The notes beneath the pieces are model-generated. The model made no database searches. It saw nothing but the letters and a program-made list of their open reading frames with translations, and was not told where the DNA came from. A stretch of DNA of 64,000 bases from Rhodothermus profundi (GTDB lineage Bacteria > Bacteroidota > Rhodothermia > Rhodothermales > Rhodothermaceae): the NCBI RefSeq assembly GCF_900142415.1, contig NZ_FRAU01000003.1, positions 61,071-125,070 on the forward strand, read 5' to 3'. This document shows, piece by piece, positions 36,677 to 48,315 of the stretch (position 1 is the first letter of the stretch; each line of letters starts with the position of its first letter). Made by a program: the position numbers and the translations under genes.

Positions 36677-37423
36677 ATGGCAACACCGCCTCCGGAAAAC
36701 CTTGACGCCCTGGTCTATGGCTATCCGCGGCTGCCGGAGCAATGGAAGGCGGCCGTTTTGCTGATTGATAAGCCGAAGGGCCTTACGTCCTTTGATGTTA
36801 TTCGACAGCTCCGCAAGCTGTTGCGCGTGCGCAAAATCGGTCATGCCGGCACGCTCGACCCGCTGGCTACTGGATTGCTGATCTGCCTGATCGGGCGTGC
36901 AACGCGCTGGATGGTGCATTTTATGACCCAGGATAAAGAATATGAGGGCGTTCTGCGGCTTGGAGAAGTTACGCCTTCCTATGATGCAGAAACGGAGGTC
37001 GTGGAACGTCGCCCCTGGGCACACCTGCGTGATGAGGATCTGGAGCGCGCGCGCCGGCAGTTTATCGGAGAAATTGTGCAGGAAGTGCCCGCCTATTCGG
37101 CAGTTAAGGTGAAAGGCACGCGCCTCTACAAGCAGGCGCGGGCTGGCAAAGTGGTTGAGCGACCCAGGCGCCGCGTGCAGATTTATGCGTTCGAATTGCT
37201 GGGGCGAGAAGGACCTGATGTAACTTTTCGCGTCCACTGTTCAAAGGGCACGTACATTCGCAGCCTCGTCCACGACTTTGGGCAGGCAGTGGGGTGTGGG
37301 GCGCATCTGGTGGCCCTGCGACGCACCCGGTCCGGGCCGTATCGCGTTGAACAGGCCTGGACGCTTGAGGCCCTGGCCAGGGCGTTGCAGACGCAGGCTT
37401 CCTCAACGCAGGCAGACACATAA
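36677..37423 (+). CDS. truB: tRNA pseudouridine-55 synthase
   Basis: The 248-residue enzyme makes pseudouridine at position 55 of tRNA. The catalytic Asp is residue 61 in GHAGTLDPLATGLL. The later motifs QEVPAYSAVKVKGTRLYKQAR and CSKGTYIRSLVHDFG are complete. There is no large C-terminal PUA domain, as in shorter TruB forms. It starts three bases after rbfA and ends three bases before ribF. Confidence 0.93.
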   Translation: MATPPPENLDALVYGYPRLPEQWKAAVLLIDKPKGLTSFDVIRQLRKLLRVRKIGHAGTLDPLATGLLICLIGRATRWMVHFMTQDKEYEGVLRLGEVTPSYDAETEVVERRPWAHLRDEDLERARRQFIGEIVQEVPAYSAVKVKGTRLYKQARAGKVVERPRRRVQIYAFELLGREGPDVTFRVHCSKGTYIRSLVHDFGQAVGCGAHLVALRRTRSGPYRVEQAWTLEALARALQTQASSTQADT

Positions 37424-37426
37424 GCG

Positions 37427-38365
37427 ATGCGATTTGAACGAGGCCTGGAGCAGGTAGTCCATGACGCCCGCTCAGTAGTAACCGTTGGCACCTTCGACGG
37501 GGTGCATCGTGGACACCAGGCAGTTTTGCAGTTTCTGATGGCGCGGGCGCGCGAGCGCAACGGCATCAGTACGGTACTGAGCTTTGACCCCCATCCTCGG
37601 GAGGTGCTCCGCGGCGAACCCGTTCCTCTGCTGACTACGGTGGAGGAGCGGGCTGCGCTTATGGCGGAGCTGGGGATTGAGCGGCTTATTGTGTTGCCTT
37701 TCACCTCAGCGTTGGCTTCTATGCCGGCGCGGCAGTTTGTCGAAGAGATTCTGGTGCGCCACATTGGATTGCAGGCCATCTGTGTGGGGTACGACCACAC
37801 CTTTGGCCGTAATCGGGAAGGCAATGTGGCGCTGCTCCAGGAGCTGGGCCCTCGTTATGGGTTTGAGGTGGATGTAATTCCCCCCCAGGTTGTGGAAGAC
37901 CGGACGGTCTCGTCTACCCTGATACGGACAGTTCTTATGGAGCACGGGGATGTGCGGTTGGCCAGCGAGCTGCTAGGACGTCCCTATATGCTGCAGGCTA
38001 CTGTCGTGCGTGGTGAAGGGAGGGGGCGAACGCTAGGATTTCCCACTGCTAACCTGCAGCTTACGCACCCGCGCAAGGTGGTACCGCGCAACGGAGTGTA
38101 TGCTGTTCGGGTATGGTTGCCAGATGCGGAGCTGCCCCGAGGCGGGATGATGAACATCGGCGTGCGTCCCACGTTTGCAGGAGGCCAGCGCACGCTTGAG
38201 GTCCATGTATTGGACTTCGAAGGCGATCTGTATGGGCAGCTTCTTCGGGTGGATTTTATTGAGCGGCTTCGAGATGAGCAGCGTTTCCCATCGGTAGCGG
38301 CGCTGCGGGAGCAACTTTTTCGTGATCGCCAGCGTTGTATGGAGGTACTGGAGGCCTCAGCATGA
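37427..38365 (+). CDS. ribF: bifunctional riboflavin kinase/FAD synthetase
   Basis: The 312-residue enzyme makes FMN and FAD from riboflavin. The FAD synthetase half has GTFDGVHRGHQ (nucleotidyl-transferase HxGH) and GYDHTFGRNREG. The kinase half has GEGRGRTLGFPTANLQL and the C-terminal YGQLLRVDFIERLRDE. Its position between truB and rpsO is conserved in many bacteria. Confidence 0.94.
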   Translation: MRFERGLEQVVHDARSVVTVGTFDGVHRGHQAVLQFLMARARERNGISTVLSFDPHPREVLRGEPVPLLTTVEERAALMAELGIERLIVLPFTSALASMPARQFVEEILVRHIGLQAICVGYDHTFGRNREGNVALLQELGPRYGFEVDVIPPQVVEDRTVSSTLIRTVLMEHGDVRLASELLGRPYMLQATVVRGEGRGRTLGFPTANLQLTHPRKVVPRNGVYAVRVWLPDAELPRGGMMNIGVRPTFAGGQRTLEVHVLDFEGDLYGQLLRVDFIERLRDEQRFPSVAALREQLFRDRQRCMEVLEASA

Positions 38366-38451
38366 GGCCTGATCTTTTGACACGCGGCTTTGTGGAAGTT
38401 GCGGGTCAGCTTCTTTAGCATGGTATTAATCTAAAGAGGGGACCACAGCAC

Positions 38452-38718
38452 ATGATTAGCAAAGAACTCAAGCGCGAACTTATTCGCAAGTACGGCGCTC
38501 ACGAAAACGACACGGGCCGGCCTGAGGTCCAGATTGCCATCTTCACGCACCGCATTAATGCATTGACCGAGCATCTGCAACGCCATCCGAAAGATTTTTC
38601 TACGCGCCGTGGTCTGCTGAAACTGGTCGGTAAGCGGCGGCGCTTGCTCAATTATCTGATGCGTGAGGATATCGAGCGTTACCGTGCAATTATTGAGGAG
38701 CTAGGCATTCGTAAGTAA
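38452..38718 (+). CDS. rpsO: 30S ribosomal protein S15
   Basis: The 88-residue protein has the S15 signature [16 protein letters not shown], then [19 protein letters not shown] and a basic C-terminus ([11 protein letters not shown]). It binds the central domain of 16S rRNA early in 30S assembly. The gene is preceded by GAGGGG at about the right distance and followed by the stem-loop at 38726. Confidence 0.97.
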   Translation: MISKELKRELIRKYGAHENDTGRPEVQIAIFTHRINALTEHLQRHPKDFSTRRGLLKLVGKRRRLLNYLMREDIERYRAIIEELGIRK

Positions 38719-38725
38719 GCAGGCC

Positions 38726-38751
38726 GGCGGCATCCCTGAGCGGATGCCGCC
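38726..38751 (+). terminator. rpsO-pnp intergenic stem-loop
   Basis: GGCGGCATCC (38726-38735) pairs with GGATGCCGCC (38742-38751), ten perfect pairs with a six-base loop. Only a weak T-run follows. In E. coli the equivalent region carries a terminator and an RNase III site that controls pnp, so partial read-through is likely. Confidence 0.75.
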
Positions 38752-38794
38752 GCGCTTATTGGGCCAACAGGCCCTAAACCAAGTAGAGAAGATT

Positions 38795-41110
38795 ATGATG
38801 ACGCAGGCAACTGTTCACGAGATTGAGTTTGCGCCAGGGAAAACGCTACGGATAGAGACGGGGCGTCTGGCCAAGCAGGCCAATGGGGCTGTTGTTGTCC
38901 GTCAGGGTGACACTATGGTGCTCTGCACGGCTGTGCTGGCCGACGAGCCCCGGGAAGGACAGAGCTTTTTCCCATTGACGGTAGAGTACCGGGAGAAATT
39001 CGCTGCAGGTGGCAAGATTCCGGGAGGGTTTATCAAACGAGAAGGGCGTCCCACAGACAAAGAGGTGCTTTCCTCCCGATTGATCGACCGCGCCATTCGC
39101 CCGCTTTTTCCTGAGGGATTCTTCCATGAGGTGCAGATCATTTGCTATGTGATTTCCGCAGATGATCGCTATGATGCCGACGTGCTGGCGGGCACCGGTG
39201 CGTCGGCAGCGTTGCTGCTGGCAGGTGCTCCGTTTGAAGGGCCTATTGCCGAAGTGCGCATTGGCCGCGTAAACGGTCAGTTCATTGTCAATCCTACGCT
39301 TCAGGAGCTGGAGGAAAGCGATCTGAACCTGGTAGTGGCCGGCAAAGAGGACGCCATCGTGATGGTCGAGGGCGAGATGAAGGAGGTGAGCGAAGAAGAT
39401 ATGCTGGAAGCCCTCGAAGTGGCGCATGAGGCCATTCGCAAGCTTTGCCGGGGCCAGCTTGAGTTTGTGGAAGCACACGGTCGGCCGGAGCCTTTTGCTT
39501 ACCAGGCTACAACCCTGCCGGAAGCGTTGATTCAGCGGGTGCGTGCGCTGGCTGTTCCGAAATTGGAAGCGCACCTGCGGGCCCCCTATGAGAAGCAGAC
39601 CTTCTATGAAGGACTGGAGCGGATTGGAGAAGAGACGGTTGCAGCTCTGCTGGGTACAACGGATGAGCAGGGCAACCTGGTGCTGGGCGAGGCAACCCCG
39701 GAGGGCTGGACAGCCGACCAGATCCGAAAGGCGGTCTCCCAGGTAACCCGTGAGGTGATGCGGCAGATGATTCTGCGGGAGGGGCGCCGGATTGATGGCC
39801 GGGGCCTGGAAGAGATTCGTCCGATCTGGATGGAAGTCGGATATCTTCCGCGGGTCCATGGGTCGGCCATCTTTACCCGGGGAGAAACGCAGGTAATGGC
39901 CTCGGTAACGCTGGGCACCGGCAAGGATGTGCAGTTGATTGACCAGATCTTTGTTACAGGAGACAAGCGCTTCTTCCTGCACTACGAATTTCCGCCCTTC
40001 TGCACAGGGGAGATTCGCTTTCTACGCGGACCCGGCCGGCGAGAGATCGGGCACGGCTATCTAGCTGAGCGTGCGCTGGCGGCCGTGTTGCCGGATGAAT
40101 CGGCATTCCCCTACACGATCCGGGTCAATGCGGATGTGCTGGAATCGAACGGATCGTCGTCGATGGCCAGCGTGTGCGCTGGTTCGCTGGCGCTCATGGA
40201 CGCCGGGGTGCCTGTGAAGAAGCACGTGGCCGGTGTGGCTATGGGACTGATTAAAGAAGGAGACCAGGTGGCTATTCTGACGGACATTCTTGGCACGGAA
40301 GACCACCTGGGCGACATGGACTTCAAGGTGGCCGGCACGCGTGACGGCATCACGGCCTGCCAGATGGATATTAAAATCAGCGGGCTGACGCGGGAGATTC
40401 TGCAACGGGCACTGGAGCAGGCGCGTCGGGCCCGGATGTACATCCTGGACCTGATGGAGCAAACGATTGAGGCGCCGCGTCCCGACCTGTCTCCCTATGC
40501 ACCACGGCTGACGCAGATTACGATAGATCCGGAATTTATCGGGGCCGTCATCGGACCGGGTGGCCGCGTTGTGCAGGGGATCCAGCGCGAGACGAACACC
40601 ACGATTGAGATTGAGGAGCGTGATGGCGTTGGCGTAGTCACGGTAGCTGCCACGAATCAGGAGAATGCGCAGCGCGCCATTGAAATGATCAAGCAGATCG
40701 TGGCCGTGCCTGAAGTGGGGGCCGAGTATGAGGGCATTGTGCGCAGCATCCAGAGCTTCGGGGCTATTGTGGAGATTATGCCCGGTAAGGAAGGATTGCT
40801 TCACATCTCGGAGCTGGATCACGGCTACGTCAAGGATATTCATGACTATCTGAAGGTGGGCGACAAGGTTCGGGTTAAGCTGATTGAGATCCGAGAGGAC
40901 GGCAAGTTGCGGCTCAGCCGCAAAGCTTTTCTGCCGCCGCCCGAGCCGGAAGCGAGAAACGGCGAGCCCGAGCGTACGCAGATGGCAGAGCGAAGCGGTC
41001 CGTCGCATGGGCGGACGGCCGGGCGGCCGCATGGTCCCGGACATGGCCGCGGAGGCCGTGGAGGACGCCGCCGTGGACCGGAGCGGGGGCGCGGTGGACG
41101 TCGTCGTTAA
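38795..41110 (+). CDS. pnp: polyribonucleotide nucleotidyltransferase
   Basis: The 771-residue phosphorolytic exoribonuclease degrades RNA from the 3' end. It has two RNase PH-type cores (about 15-230 and 335-560; GGFIKREGRPTDKEVLSSRLIDRAIRPLFP and SSMASVCAGSLALMDAGVP). A KH domain follows (about 570-630, IGAVIGPGGRVVQGIQ), then an S1 domain (about 640-710, IVRSIQSFGAIVEIMPG). The tail is rich in Arg and Gly (RGG repeats), which probably adds RNA affinity. ATG 38795 is preferred over an upstream ATG at 38744. Confidence 0.95.
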   Translation: MMTQATVHEIEFAPGKTLRIETGRLAKQANGAVVVRQGDTMVLCTAVLADEPREGQSFFPLTVEYREKFAAGGKIPGGFIKREGRPTDKEVLSSRLIDRAIRPLFPEGFFHEVQIICYVISADDRYDADVLAGTGASAALLLAGAPFEGPIAEVRIGRVNGQFIVNPTLQELEESDLNLVVAGKEDAIVMVEGEMKEVSEEDMLEALEVAHEAIRKLCRGQLEFVEAHGRPEPFAYQATTLPEALIQRVRALAVPKLEAHLRAPYEKQTFYEGLERIGEETVAALLGTTDEQGNLVLGEATPEGWTADQIRKAVSQVTREVMRQMILREGRRIDGRGLEEIRPIWMEVGYLPRVHGSAIFTRGETQVMASVTLGTGKDVQLIDQIFVTGDKRFFLHYEFPPFCTGEIRFLRGPGRREIGHGYLAERALAAVLPDESAFPYTIRVNADVLESNGSSSMASVCAGSLALMDAGVPVKKHVAGVAMGLIKEGDQVAILTDILGTEDHLGDMDFKVAGTRDGITACQMDIKISGLTREILQRALEQARRARMYILDLMEQTIEAPRPDLSPYAPRLTQITIDPEFIGAVIGPGGRVVQGIQRETNTTIEIEERDGVGVVTVAATNQENAQRAIEMIKQIVAVPEVGAEYEGIVRSIQSFGAIVEIMPGKEGLLHISELDHGYVKDIHDYLKVGDKVRVKLIEIREDGKLRLSRKAFLPPPEPEARNGEPERTQMAERSGPSHGRTAGRPHGPGHGRGGRGGRRRGPERGRGGRRR

Positions 41111-41141
41111 GAATGGACGCACCTGGGGAGCGTAGTGGAAG

Positions 41142-41172
41142 AAGGCGGGGGCTGCGCGCTCTCGCCTTTTTT
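41142..41172 (+). terminator. terminator after pnp
   Basis: AAGGCG (41142-41147) pairs with CGCCTT (41163-41168) around a GC-rich loop, with six T residues at 41167-41172. It ends 29 bases before the start of the next gene. Confidence 0.75.
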
Positions 41173-41200
41173 GTGTCGTCCTGAATCAATCCGGAAAGCA

Positions 41201-42460
41201 ATGATGTCGGTGCAAGTTGCAACAGATGCCACGACGTACCAGAAGACCGTTTTGCCCTGTGGGTTGCGCGTGGTAACGGAGGCGATTGCCTCGGTTCGTT
41301 CGGTTGCCGTTGGACTCTGGGTAGACGTAGGGAGTCGCGATGAGGCCGAAGAGGAAGCCGGCATTACGCATTTTATTGAACACATGGTGTTTAAAGGCAC
41401 CGAACGGCGTCGCACTCACCAGATCGCTCAGCGCATTGAGTATGTGGGCGGCTACTTGAATGCCTTTACGACCAAAGAACACACCTGCTACTACGTGCGC
41501 GTGCTGGACGAGTATCTGGATCGTGCGCTAGACACGTTGATTGACCTGGCTTTTCGACCGCGCTTTCCGGAGCGGGAGATTGAGAAGGAGAAGGAAGTGA
41601 TCTTAGAAGAGATGAAGATGTATGAAGATACACCCGATGAATACATCTTCGATTTGTTTGAAGCGCTTGTCTATGCGGGACATGCGCTGGGGCGACCTAT
41701 CGTAGGGCGCGCGGAGACGGTTCGGGCCTTCACGCGTGCGATGTTGCTGGATTTTATGGAGCGGCATTATACGCCGGATCGGATGGTGTTGGCGGCGGCT
41801 GGCCGGCTTTCGCATGAACGGGTGGTGGCGCTGGCGGAGCGACTTTTACGGGGGGTAGTGAGGCATTCTACAAATCGCCGAACGCGGCAGCCAGTACCGT
41901 CTTATCAGCCGGGTGAACGTCTGGAGCGCCGTAGCGTGCAACAGGCGCATCTGGTGCTGGGGGGGCGTGGGTACGATTTGCACCATCCGCAGCGGGCAGC
42001 CCTTACAGTGCTTAACACAATTCTGGGAGGAGGGATGTCGAGCCGGCTGAATCAGAACATTCGGGAACGGTATGGTTACTGCTACAACATTTACTCGTTT
42101 GTTAATCTGCATTCCGATGTTGGAGACTGGGGGGTATATATGGGAACAGATCCACGGCGAGTAGCGCGGGCCGAGCAACTGATTCGGCGCGAGCTGGACA
42201 AGCTGGTACAAAAGCCGGTAGGGCGGCGCGTGCTGACGCATGCTAAAAATCAGGTGAAGGGAACGTTGATGCTGGGACAGGAGAACATGAGCAATCGGAT
42301 GATGCGACTGGGACGCCAGGAACTGTACTTTGGACGATACTACAGCCTGGATGAGGCGCTTCAGGAGGTGGATCAGGTGACCGCTGAGGAAGTGCAGGAG
42401 GTGGCGCGCGCGTTGTTTGCCGGCCAGTCCTATTCAAAAGTGGTGTTATTGCCGGAGTGA
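41201..42460 (+). CDS. M16 family zinc peptidase (processing-peptidase type)
   Basis: The 419-residue protein has the inverted zinc site HFIEH at residues 57-61 (GITHFIEHMVFKGT) and a distal Glu in EVILEEMKMYEDTPDE. The RYGYCYNIYSF segment lies in the second half-domain. It resembles bacterial relatives of mitochondrial processing peptidase (for example YmxG, which often follows pnp). It has no signal peptide. ATG 41201 is where similarity begins; the upstream frame runs through the terminator. Confidence 0.9.
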   Translation: MMSVQVATDATTYQKTVLPCGLRVVTEAIASVRSVAVGLWVDVGSRDEAEEEAGITHFIEHMVFKGTERRRTHQIAQRIEYVGGYLNAFTTKEHTCYYVRVLDEYLDRALDTLIDLAFRPRFPEREIEKEKEVILEEMKMYEDTPDEYIFDLFEALVYAGHALGRPIVGRAETVRAFTRAMLLDFMERHYTPDRMVLAAAGRLSHERVVALAERLLRGVVRHSTNRRTRQPVPSYQPGERLERRSVQQAHLVLGGRGYDLHHPQRAALTVLNTILGGGMSSRLNQNIRERYGYCYNIYSFVNLHSDVGDWGVYMGTDPRRVARAEQLIRRELDKLVQKPVGRRVLTHAKNQVKGTLMLGQENMSNRMMRLGRQELYFGRYYSLDEALQEVDQVTAEEVQEVARALFAGQSYSKVVLLPE

Positions 42461-42527
42461 AGGTCTGGGGAAGGCTTCCGCTGGCGGTGATAATTTTGTA
42501 GTTTTGAACAAGGATTTGCCATTAAAT

Positions 42528-42542
42528 CCGTTATTGCAATGC
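42528..42542 (+). repeat. copy 2 of 15-base word CCGTTATTGCAATGC
   Basis: The word spans the epimerase ATG (42539-42541). The 17-base identity to copy 1 at 28726 and 16-base identity to copy 3 at 44472 are far above chance for 64 kb. Confidence 0.7.
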
Positions 42543-43471
42543 AAAAAGCACTCGTTACTGGAGGTGCAGGCTTTATCGGGTCACACGTAGCCGATGCGCT
42601 TCTTGACGCGGGATATGAAGTGCATATCCTAGATGATTTTTCGTCGGGGCGAGAGGAGAATGTGCCCCGGGGGGCAATTGTTCATCGCATGGATGTGCGT
42701 GATGCTGCGGTGACCGAACTCTTCGCGCGTGAGCGTTTTGCCATTCTGATTCATCATGCTGCTCAGATGGACGTGCGGCGCTCTGTGGCGGATCCTAAAT
42801 TCGATGCTGATGTCAACGTGATGGGATTGCTCAACTTGATGGAGGCAGGGCGGCGATATGGTCTGCAAAAGGTAATCTTTGCTTCAACAGGTGGGGCGAT
42901 CTACGGAGAGCCTGACTATGTGCCGCAGGACGAGACGCATCCTGTGCGTCCTCTCTCGCCCTATGGTATTACCAAGCTGGCCTCGGAGAAATACCTGTAC
43001 TTTTACCAGCAGCAGTATGGCATCCCATACGTTGCGCTTCGCTATGCGAACGTATATGGCCCCCGGCAGAATCCACACGGTGAGGCTGGAGTGGTTGCCA
43101 TTTTCACGCAGCGCATGCTTGAGGGGAAACAGCCCGTGATCTATGGGTCAGGAGAGCAAACGCGTGACTTTGTGTACGTAGGAGATGTGGTGGCCGCGAA
43201 TCTCGCTGCCCTCCGTTATGAAGGCTCTGGCGTTTTTAACATTGGCACGGGCATTGAAACCAGCGTTAACCAGCTCTTCCGAATGCTTCGGGATCTGATT
43301 AATCCGGATGTACCCGAAGTGCATGGCGAGGCCAAGCCTGGAGAGCAGCAGCGCAGCGTGCTGGGCTATGAACGGGCCTGCCGTGAGCTAGGATGGAAGC
43401 CCAGTGTATCGCTGCAGGAAGGACTTCAGCGTACGGTGGCGTGGTTTCGGGCCCAGGTGCGCGTAACGTAA
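42539..43471 (+). CDS. NAD-dependent sugar-nucleotide epimerase/dehydratase
   Basis: The 310-residue protein is an extended short-chain dehydrogenase: NAD site GGAGFIGS (residues 8-15) and catalytic Tyr142-Lys146 in SPYGITKLASEKY. Other family segments include LRYANVYGPRQNPHGEAGVVAIF and QTRDFVYVGDVVAA. It is nearest to GalE-type UDP-glucose 4-epimerases of thermophiles and would supply sugars for surface polysaccharide. The precise substrate is not certain. No SD sequence is present; the start sits in the repeated 15-base word. Confidence 0.9.
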   Translation: MQKALVTGGAGFIGSHVADALLDAGYEVHILDDFSSGREENVPRGAIVHRMDVRDAAVTELFARERFAILIHHAAQMDVRRSVADPKFDADVNVMGLLNLMEAGRRYGLQKVIFASTGGAIYGEPDYVPQDETHPVRPLSPYGITKLASEKYLYFYQQQYGIPYVALRYANVYGPRQNPHGEAGVVAIFTQRMLEGKQPVIYGSGEQTRDFVYVGDVVAANLAALRYEGSGVFNIGTGIETSVNQLFRMLRDLINPDVPEVHGEAKPGEQQRSVLGYERACRELGWKPSVSLQEGLQRTVAWFRAQVRVT

Positions 43472-43477
43472 GCAGGT

Positions 43478-44230
43478 ATGTACCGCGTTCGGCTCCCCGT
43501 CTTTGAAGGTCCGCTGGACCTTCTGCTATACTTCATCCGGCGGGATGAGCTGGATATTTATGACATTCCGGTAGCTCGCATCGCCGATGAGTTTCTGGCC
43601 TATGTGCGTTTGATGGAGGAGCTGGACCTGGATGGGGTAGGAGATTTTCTGTACCTGGCGGCTGTTTTACTCCATATCAAAGCACAGATGCTGCTTCCTC
43701 GCCCTTCGCAGGAAGTGGAAGAGGAGCCAGCAGCGGCGGATCCCAGGCAGGAGCTGGTTGAGCGACTGCTTAACTACCTGCGCTATAAGGAGGCTGCTGC
43801 TCGGCTGGAGGCGCATGCTGAACATCGGCGGCAATGCTACCGGCGTGGGGAGGCAGCACGGGGAGTGGACGAGCAGCAGGTGGTAGGGCCACCGCCTTTA
43901 GCGCCGATACCATTCCCGGAGTTGCTGGGTGCGTTGCAGCGCGTATTGCAGCGGTGGGCGGCGCCGCCAGCTCATACGGTGCGGCGGGAGACCTACAGCG
44001 TGGAAGCACAAATGCGCTATGTTCAGGAGCTGTTACGGGACAGGGCTGCCTGCTCATTTAGCGCGCTGGTAGCCGGTCGGCCCCGGGGATTTGTAATTGC
44101 GACGTTTCTGGCGGTGCTGGAGCTGGCGCGTCAGGGGCAGGTGTGGCTGCGGTTACTGGATGGGGATGAGGATTTTCTGGTAGCGGCCTGTGAAGAACCT
44201 TCTGTAGAGGAAGCCGATGTTGCCGCATAG
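43478..44230 (+). CDS. scpA: segregation and condensation protein A
   Basis: The 250-residue kleisin bridges the SMC heads in the bacterial condensin. The N-terminus VFEGPLDLLLYFIRRDELDIYDIPVARI is the family signature, and a C-terminal winged-helix segment reads CSFSALVAGRPRGFVIATFLAVLELARQG. Internal residues 95-160 are variable. It overlaps scpB by 14 bases. smc itself is not in the window. Confidence 0.94.
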   Translation: MYRVRLPVFEGPLDLLLYFIRRDELDIYDIPVARIADEFLAYVRLMEELDLDGVGDFLYLAAVLLHIKAQMLLPRPSQEVEEEPAAADPRQELVERLLNYLRYKEAAARLEAHAEHRRQCYRRGEAARGVDEQQVVGPPPLAPIPFPELLGALQRVLQRWAAPPAHTVRRETYSVEAQMRYVQELLRDRAACSFSALVAGRPRGFVIATFLAVLELARQGQVWLRLLDGDEDFLVAACEEPSVEEADVAA

Positions 44231-44846
44231 TAAAAACGGCGTCTCATCACTGGCACAGGGGATTGAAGCGTTGCTGTTTGTAGCGGATGCGCCGCTTTCC
44301 GCAGAGGAACTGGCTGCCCTGTGGGAACGGGCTTATGGTACCAGACCAACGAGTAGGGAGGTCGAGGAAGCAGTTGCGTCACTCAACCGCACATATGAGG
44401 AGACAGGGCGCGTTTTTCGAATTTATCAGTGGGGAGGTGGCTATTGTCTGGCGACGGTTCCGGCTGTAAGTCCGTTATTGCAATGCTACAAACAACCCGA
44501 ATCAAAACTAACTCAGACGCTGCTTGAAACGCTCGCTATCATCGCTTACCGCCAGCCCATTACAAAACCCGAAATCGACCACATCCGTGGCGTCAACTCT
44601 GACTACGCCATTCGTCGGCTTCAGGAACTGGAGCTTATTGAAATCAAAGGACGCAGTGATACAATCGGACGCCCGCTCCTGTACGGCACAACCCAGCGCT
44701 TCTTAGAATACTTTGGCCTGAACAGCCTGAAAGATCTTCCAGAGTTACCCCAACTTCAACAGTTGCTGGAAAATCCCGAAATTCAGCGAGAACACCTACG
44801 CCTGCTGTATCCCCTGGAGTCAGAGGAGAAGGACTCTGCCTCATAA
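44217..44846 (+). CDS. scpB: segregation and condensation protein B
   Basis: The 209-residue protein has two winged-helix units: EALLFVADAPLSAEELA at the start, and TLLETLAIIAYRQPITKPEIDHIRGVNSDYAIRRL in the second. It forms the SMC-ScpA-ScpB condensin with scpA. The coding frame is intact, but the base composition of the coding strand changes abruptly near codon 90: G-rich before 44480, C-rich after. The third copy of the repeated word lies at this point. Confidence 0.94.
   Translation: MLPHSKNGVSSLAQGIEALLFVADAPLSAEELAALWERAYGTRPTSREVEEAVASLNRTYEETGRVFRIYQWGGGYCLATVPAVSPLLQCYKQPESKLTQTLLETLAIIAYRQPITKPEIDHIRGVNSDYAIRRLQELELIEIKGRSDTIGRPLLYGTTQRFLEYFGLNSLKDLPELPQLQQLLENPEIQREHLRLLYPLESEEKDSAS
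44472..44486 (+). repeat. copy 3 of 15-base word CCGTTATTGCAATGC
   Basis: This copy is inside scpB and encodes part of SPLLQCY. It falls exactly where the strand skew changes sign. Confidence 0.7.
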
Positions 44847-44946
44847 ATTCCAGTAATCATAAATCCAGCGGGCACCTCCTGCACCGGCATTTCGTTTACA
44901 TCGACACTCCAGAAATTCCTCACCTGAAGCAAACGACCGGAGGGGC

Positions 44947-47239
<2,293 letters not shown>

Positions 47240-47242
47240 TTT

Positions 47243-48313
47243 ATGACGCCTGAGCGCATTGCACGCATTCAGGAACGACTGAGCCAGGCTAATGCCGATG
47301 CTGTCGTAATCGCAGCGCTCTCCGACATCCGGTGGGCCTGTGGTTTCACCGGGTCAAACGCTCTGTTGCTGGTGCGGCGCGACGCAGCTCATTTTCTGAC
47401 AGACGGACGCTACACCACCCAGGCTGCCCAGGAAGTGCAGGGCATTCCTCGCCACACAGCCAGCCCTGACCTGATGCGATATGCCGTAGAGCAGGGCCTG
47501 TTGGACGGCGTCCAACGCCTGCTTTACCAGGCCGATCACCTCACCTGCGCTCAACTCAACGCTTACCAGGCGCTAATTCCAGACATCGAATGGATCGGCG
47601 TCGAAAACTGGCTGTGTGATCTTACGGCTATCAAAGACGAGACGGCTTTATCGGCTATCCGACGTGCCCAGACGATCACCGAGCGCGTCTTTGAAGACAT
47701 CCTACCGCTTATTCGGCCAGGCATCACCGAACAGGAGCTGGCTGCAGAAATTGTCTATCGACACTTGCGGATGGGTGCCGAGCGCATGGCATTTGAGCCC
47801 ATTGTAGCCTCTGGTCCGAACAGCGCGCTACCTCACGCCCGTCCCACGCACCGAGCTTTCGAACCGGGCGACGTCATTCTGCTGGACTTCGGCTGCCACG
47901 TAGACGGCTACGCCTCCGATATGACCCGAACTGTCGTGCTAGGGTCACCCGCACAAGTTGTCAAGGACGTCTACAACATCGTACGCACTGCTCAGGAGGC
48001 GGCTCTGGCAATTGCCCGGGCTGGTATTACAGCAGCCGAACTGGACCGCGCAGCACGCTCGGTAATTGAAGAAGCCGGCTGGGGCGAGTATTTCACGCAC
48101 AGTCTGGGGCATGGCGTAGGTCTACAGGTGCACGAATGGCCCCGCATTGCCTCCAACAACGAGCAGACACTCCCCGCGGGCGTCGTGGTTACCATTGAAC
48201 CCGGCATTTACCTGCCCGGACGCTTCGGCATTCGCCTGGAAGACCTGATTGTCCTGCAGGCAGGCGGCCACGAAAACCTGACGCAACTCTCCAGAACGCT
48301 GCTGGTCTTATAA
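47243..48313 (+). CDS. M24 family Xaa-Pro peptidase
   Basis: The 356-residue protein has a creatinase N-terminal domain (1-125) and a pita-bread catalytic domain with the metal ligands in LDFGCHVDGYASDMTRTV, HSLGHGVGLQVHEWP, TIEPGIYLPG and GIRLEDLIV. It removes N-terminal residues before proline, as aminopeptidase P or prolidase (PepQ). Length and order favour a YqhT/PepQ-type enzyme. It lies between guaB and a glycosyltransferase with only 2-3 base gaps. Confidence 0.92.
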   Translation: MTPERIARIQERLSQANADAVVIAALSDIRWACGFTGSNALLLVRRDAAHFLTDGRYTTQAAQEVQGIPRHTASPDLMRYAVEQGLLDGVQRLLYQADHLTCAQLNAYQALIPDIEWIGVENWLCDLTAIKDETALSAIRRAQTITERVFEDILPLIRPGITEQELAAEIVYRHLRMGAERMAFEPIVASGPNSALPHARPTHRAFEPGDVILLDFGCHVDGYASDMTRTVVLGSPAQVVKDVYNIVRTAQEAALAIARAGITAAELDRAARSVIEEAGWGEYFTHSLGHGVGLQVHEWPRIASNNEQTLPAGVVVTIEPGIYLPGRFGIRLEDLIVLQAGGHENLTQLSRTLLVL

Positions 48314-48315
48314 TC

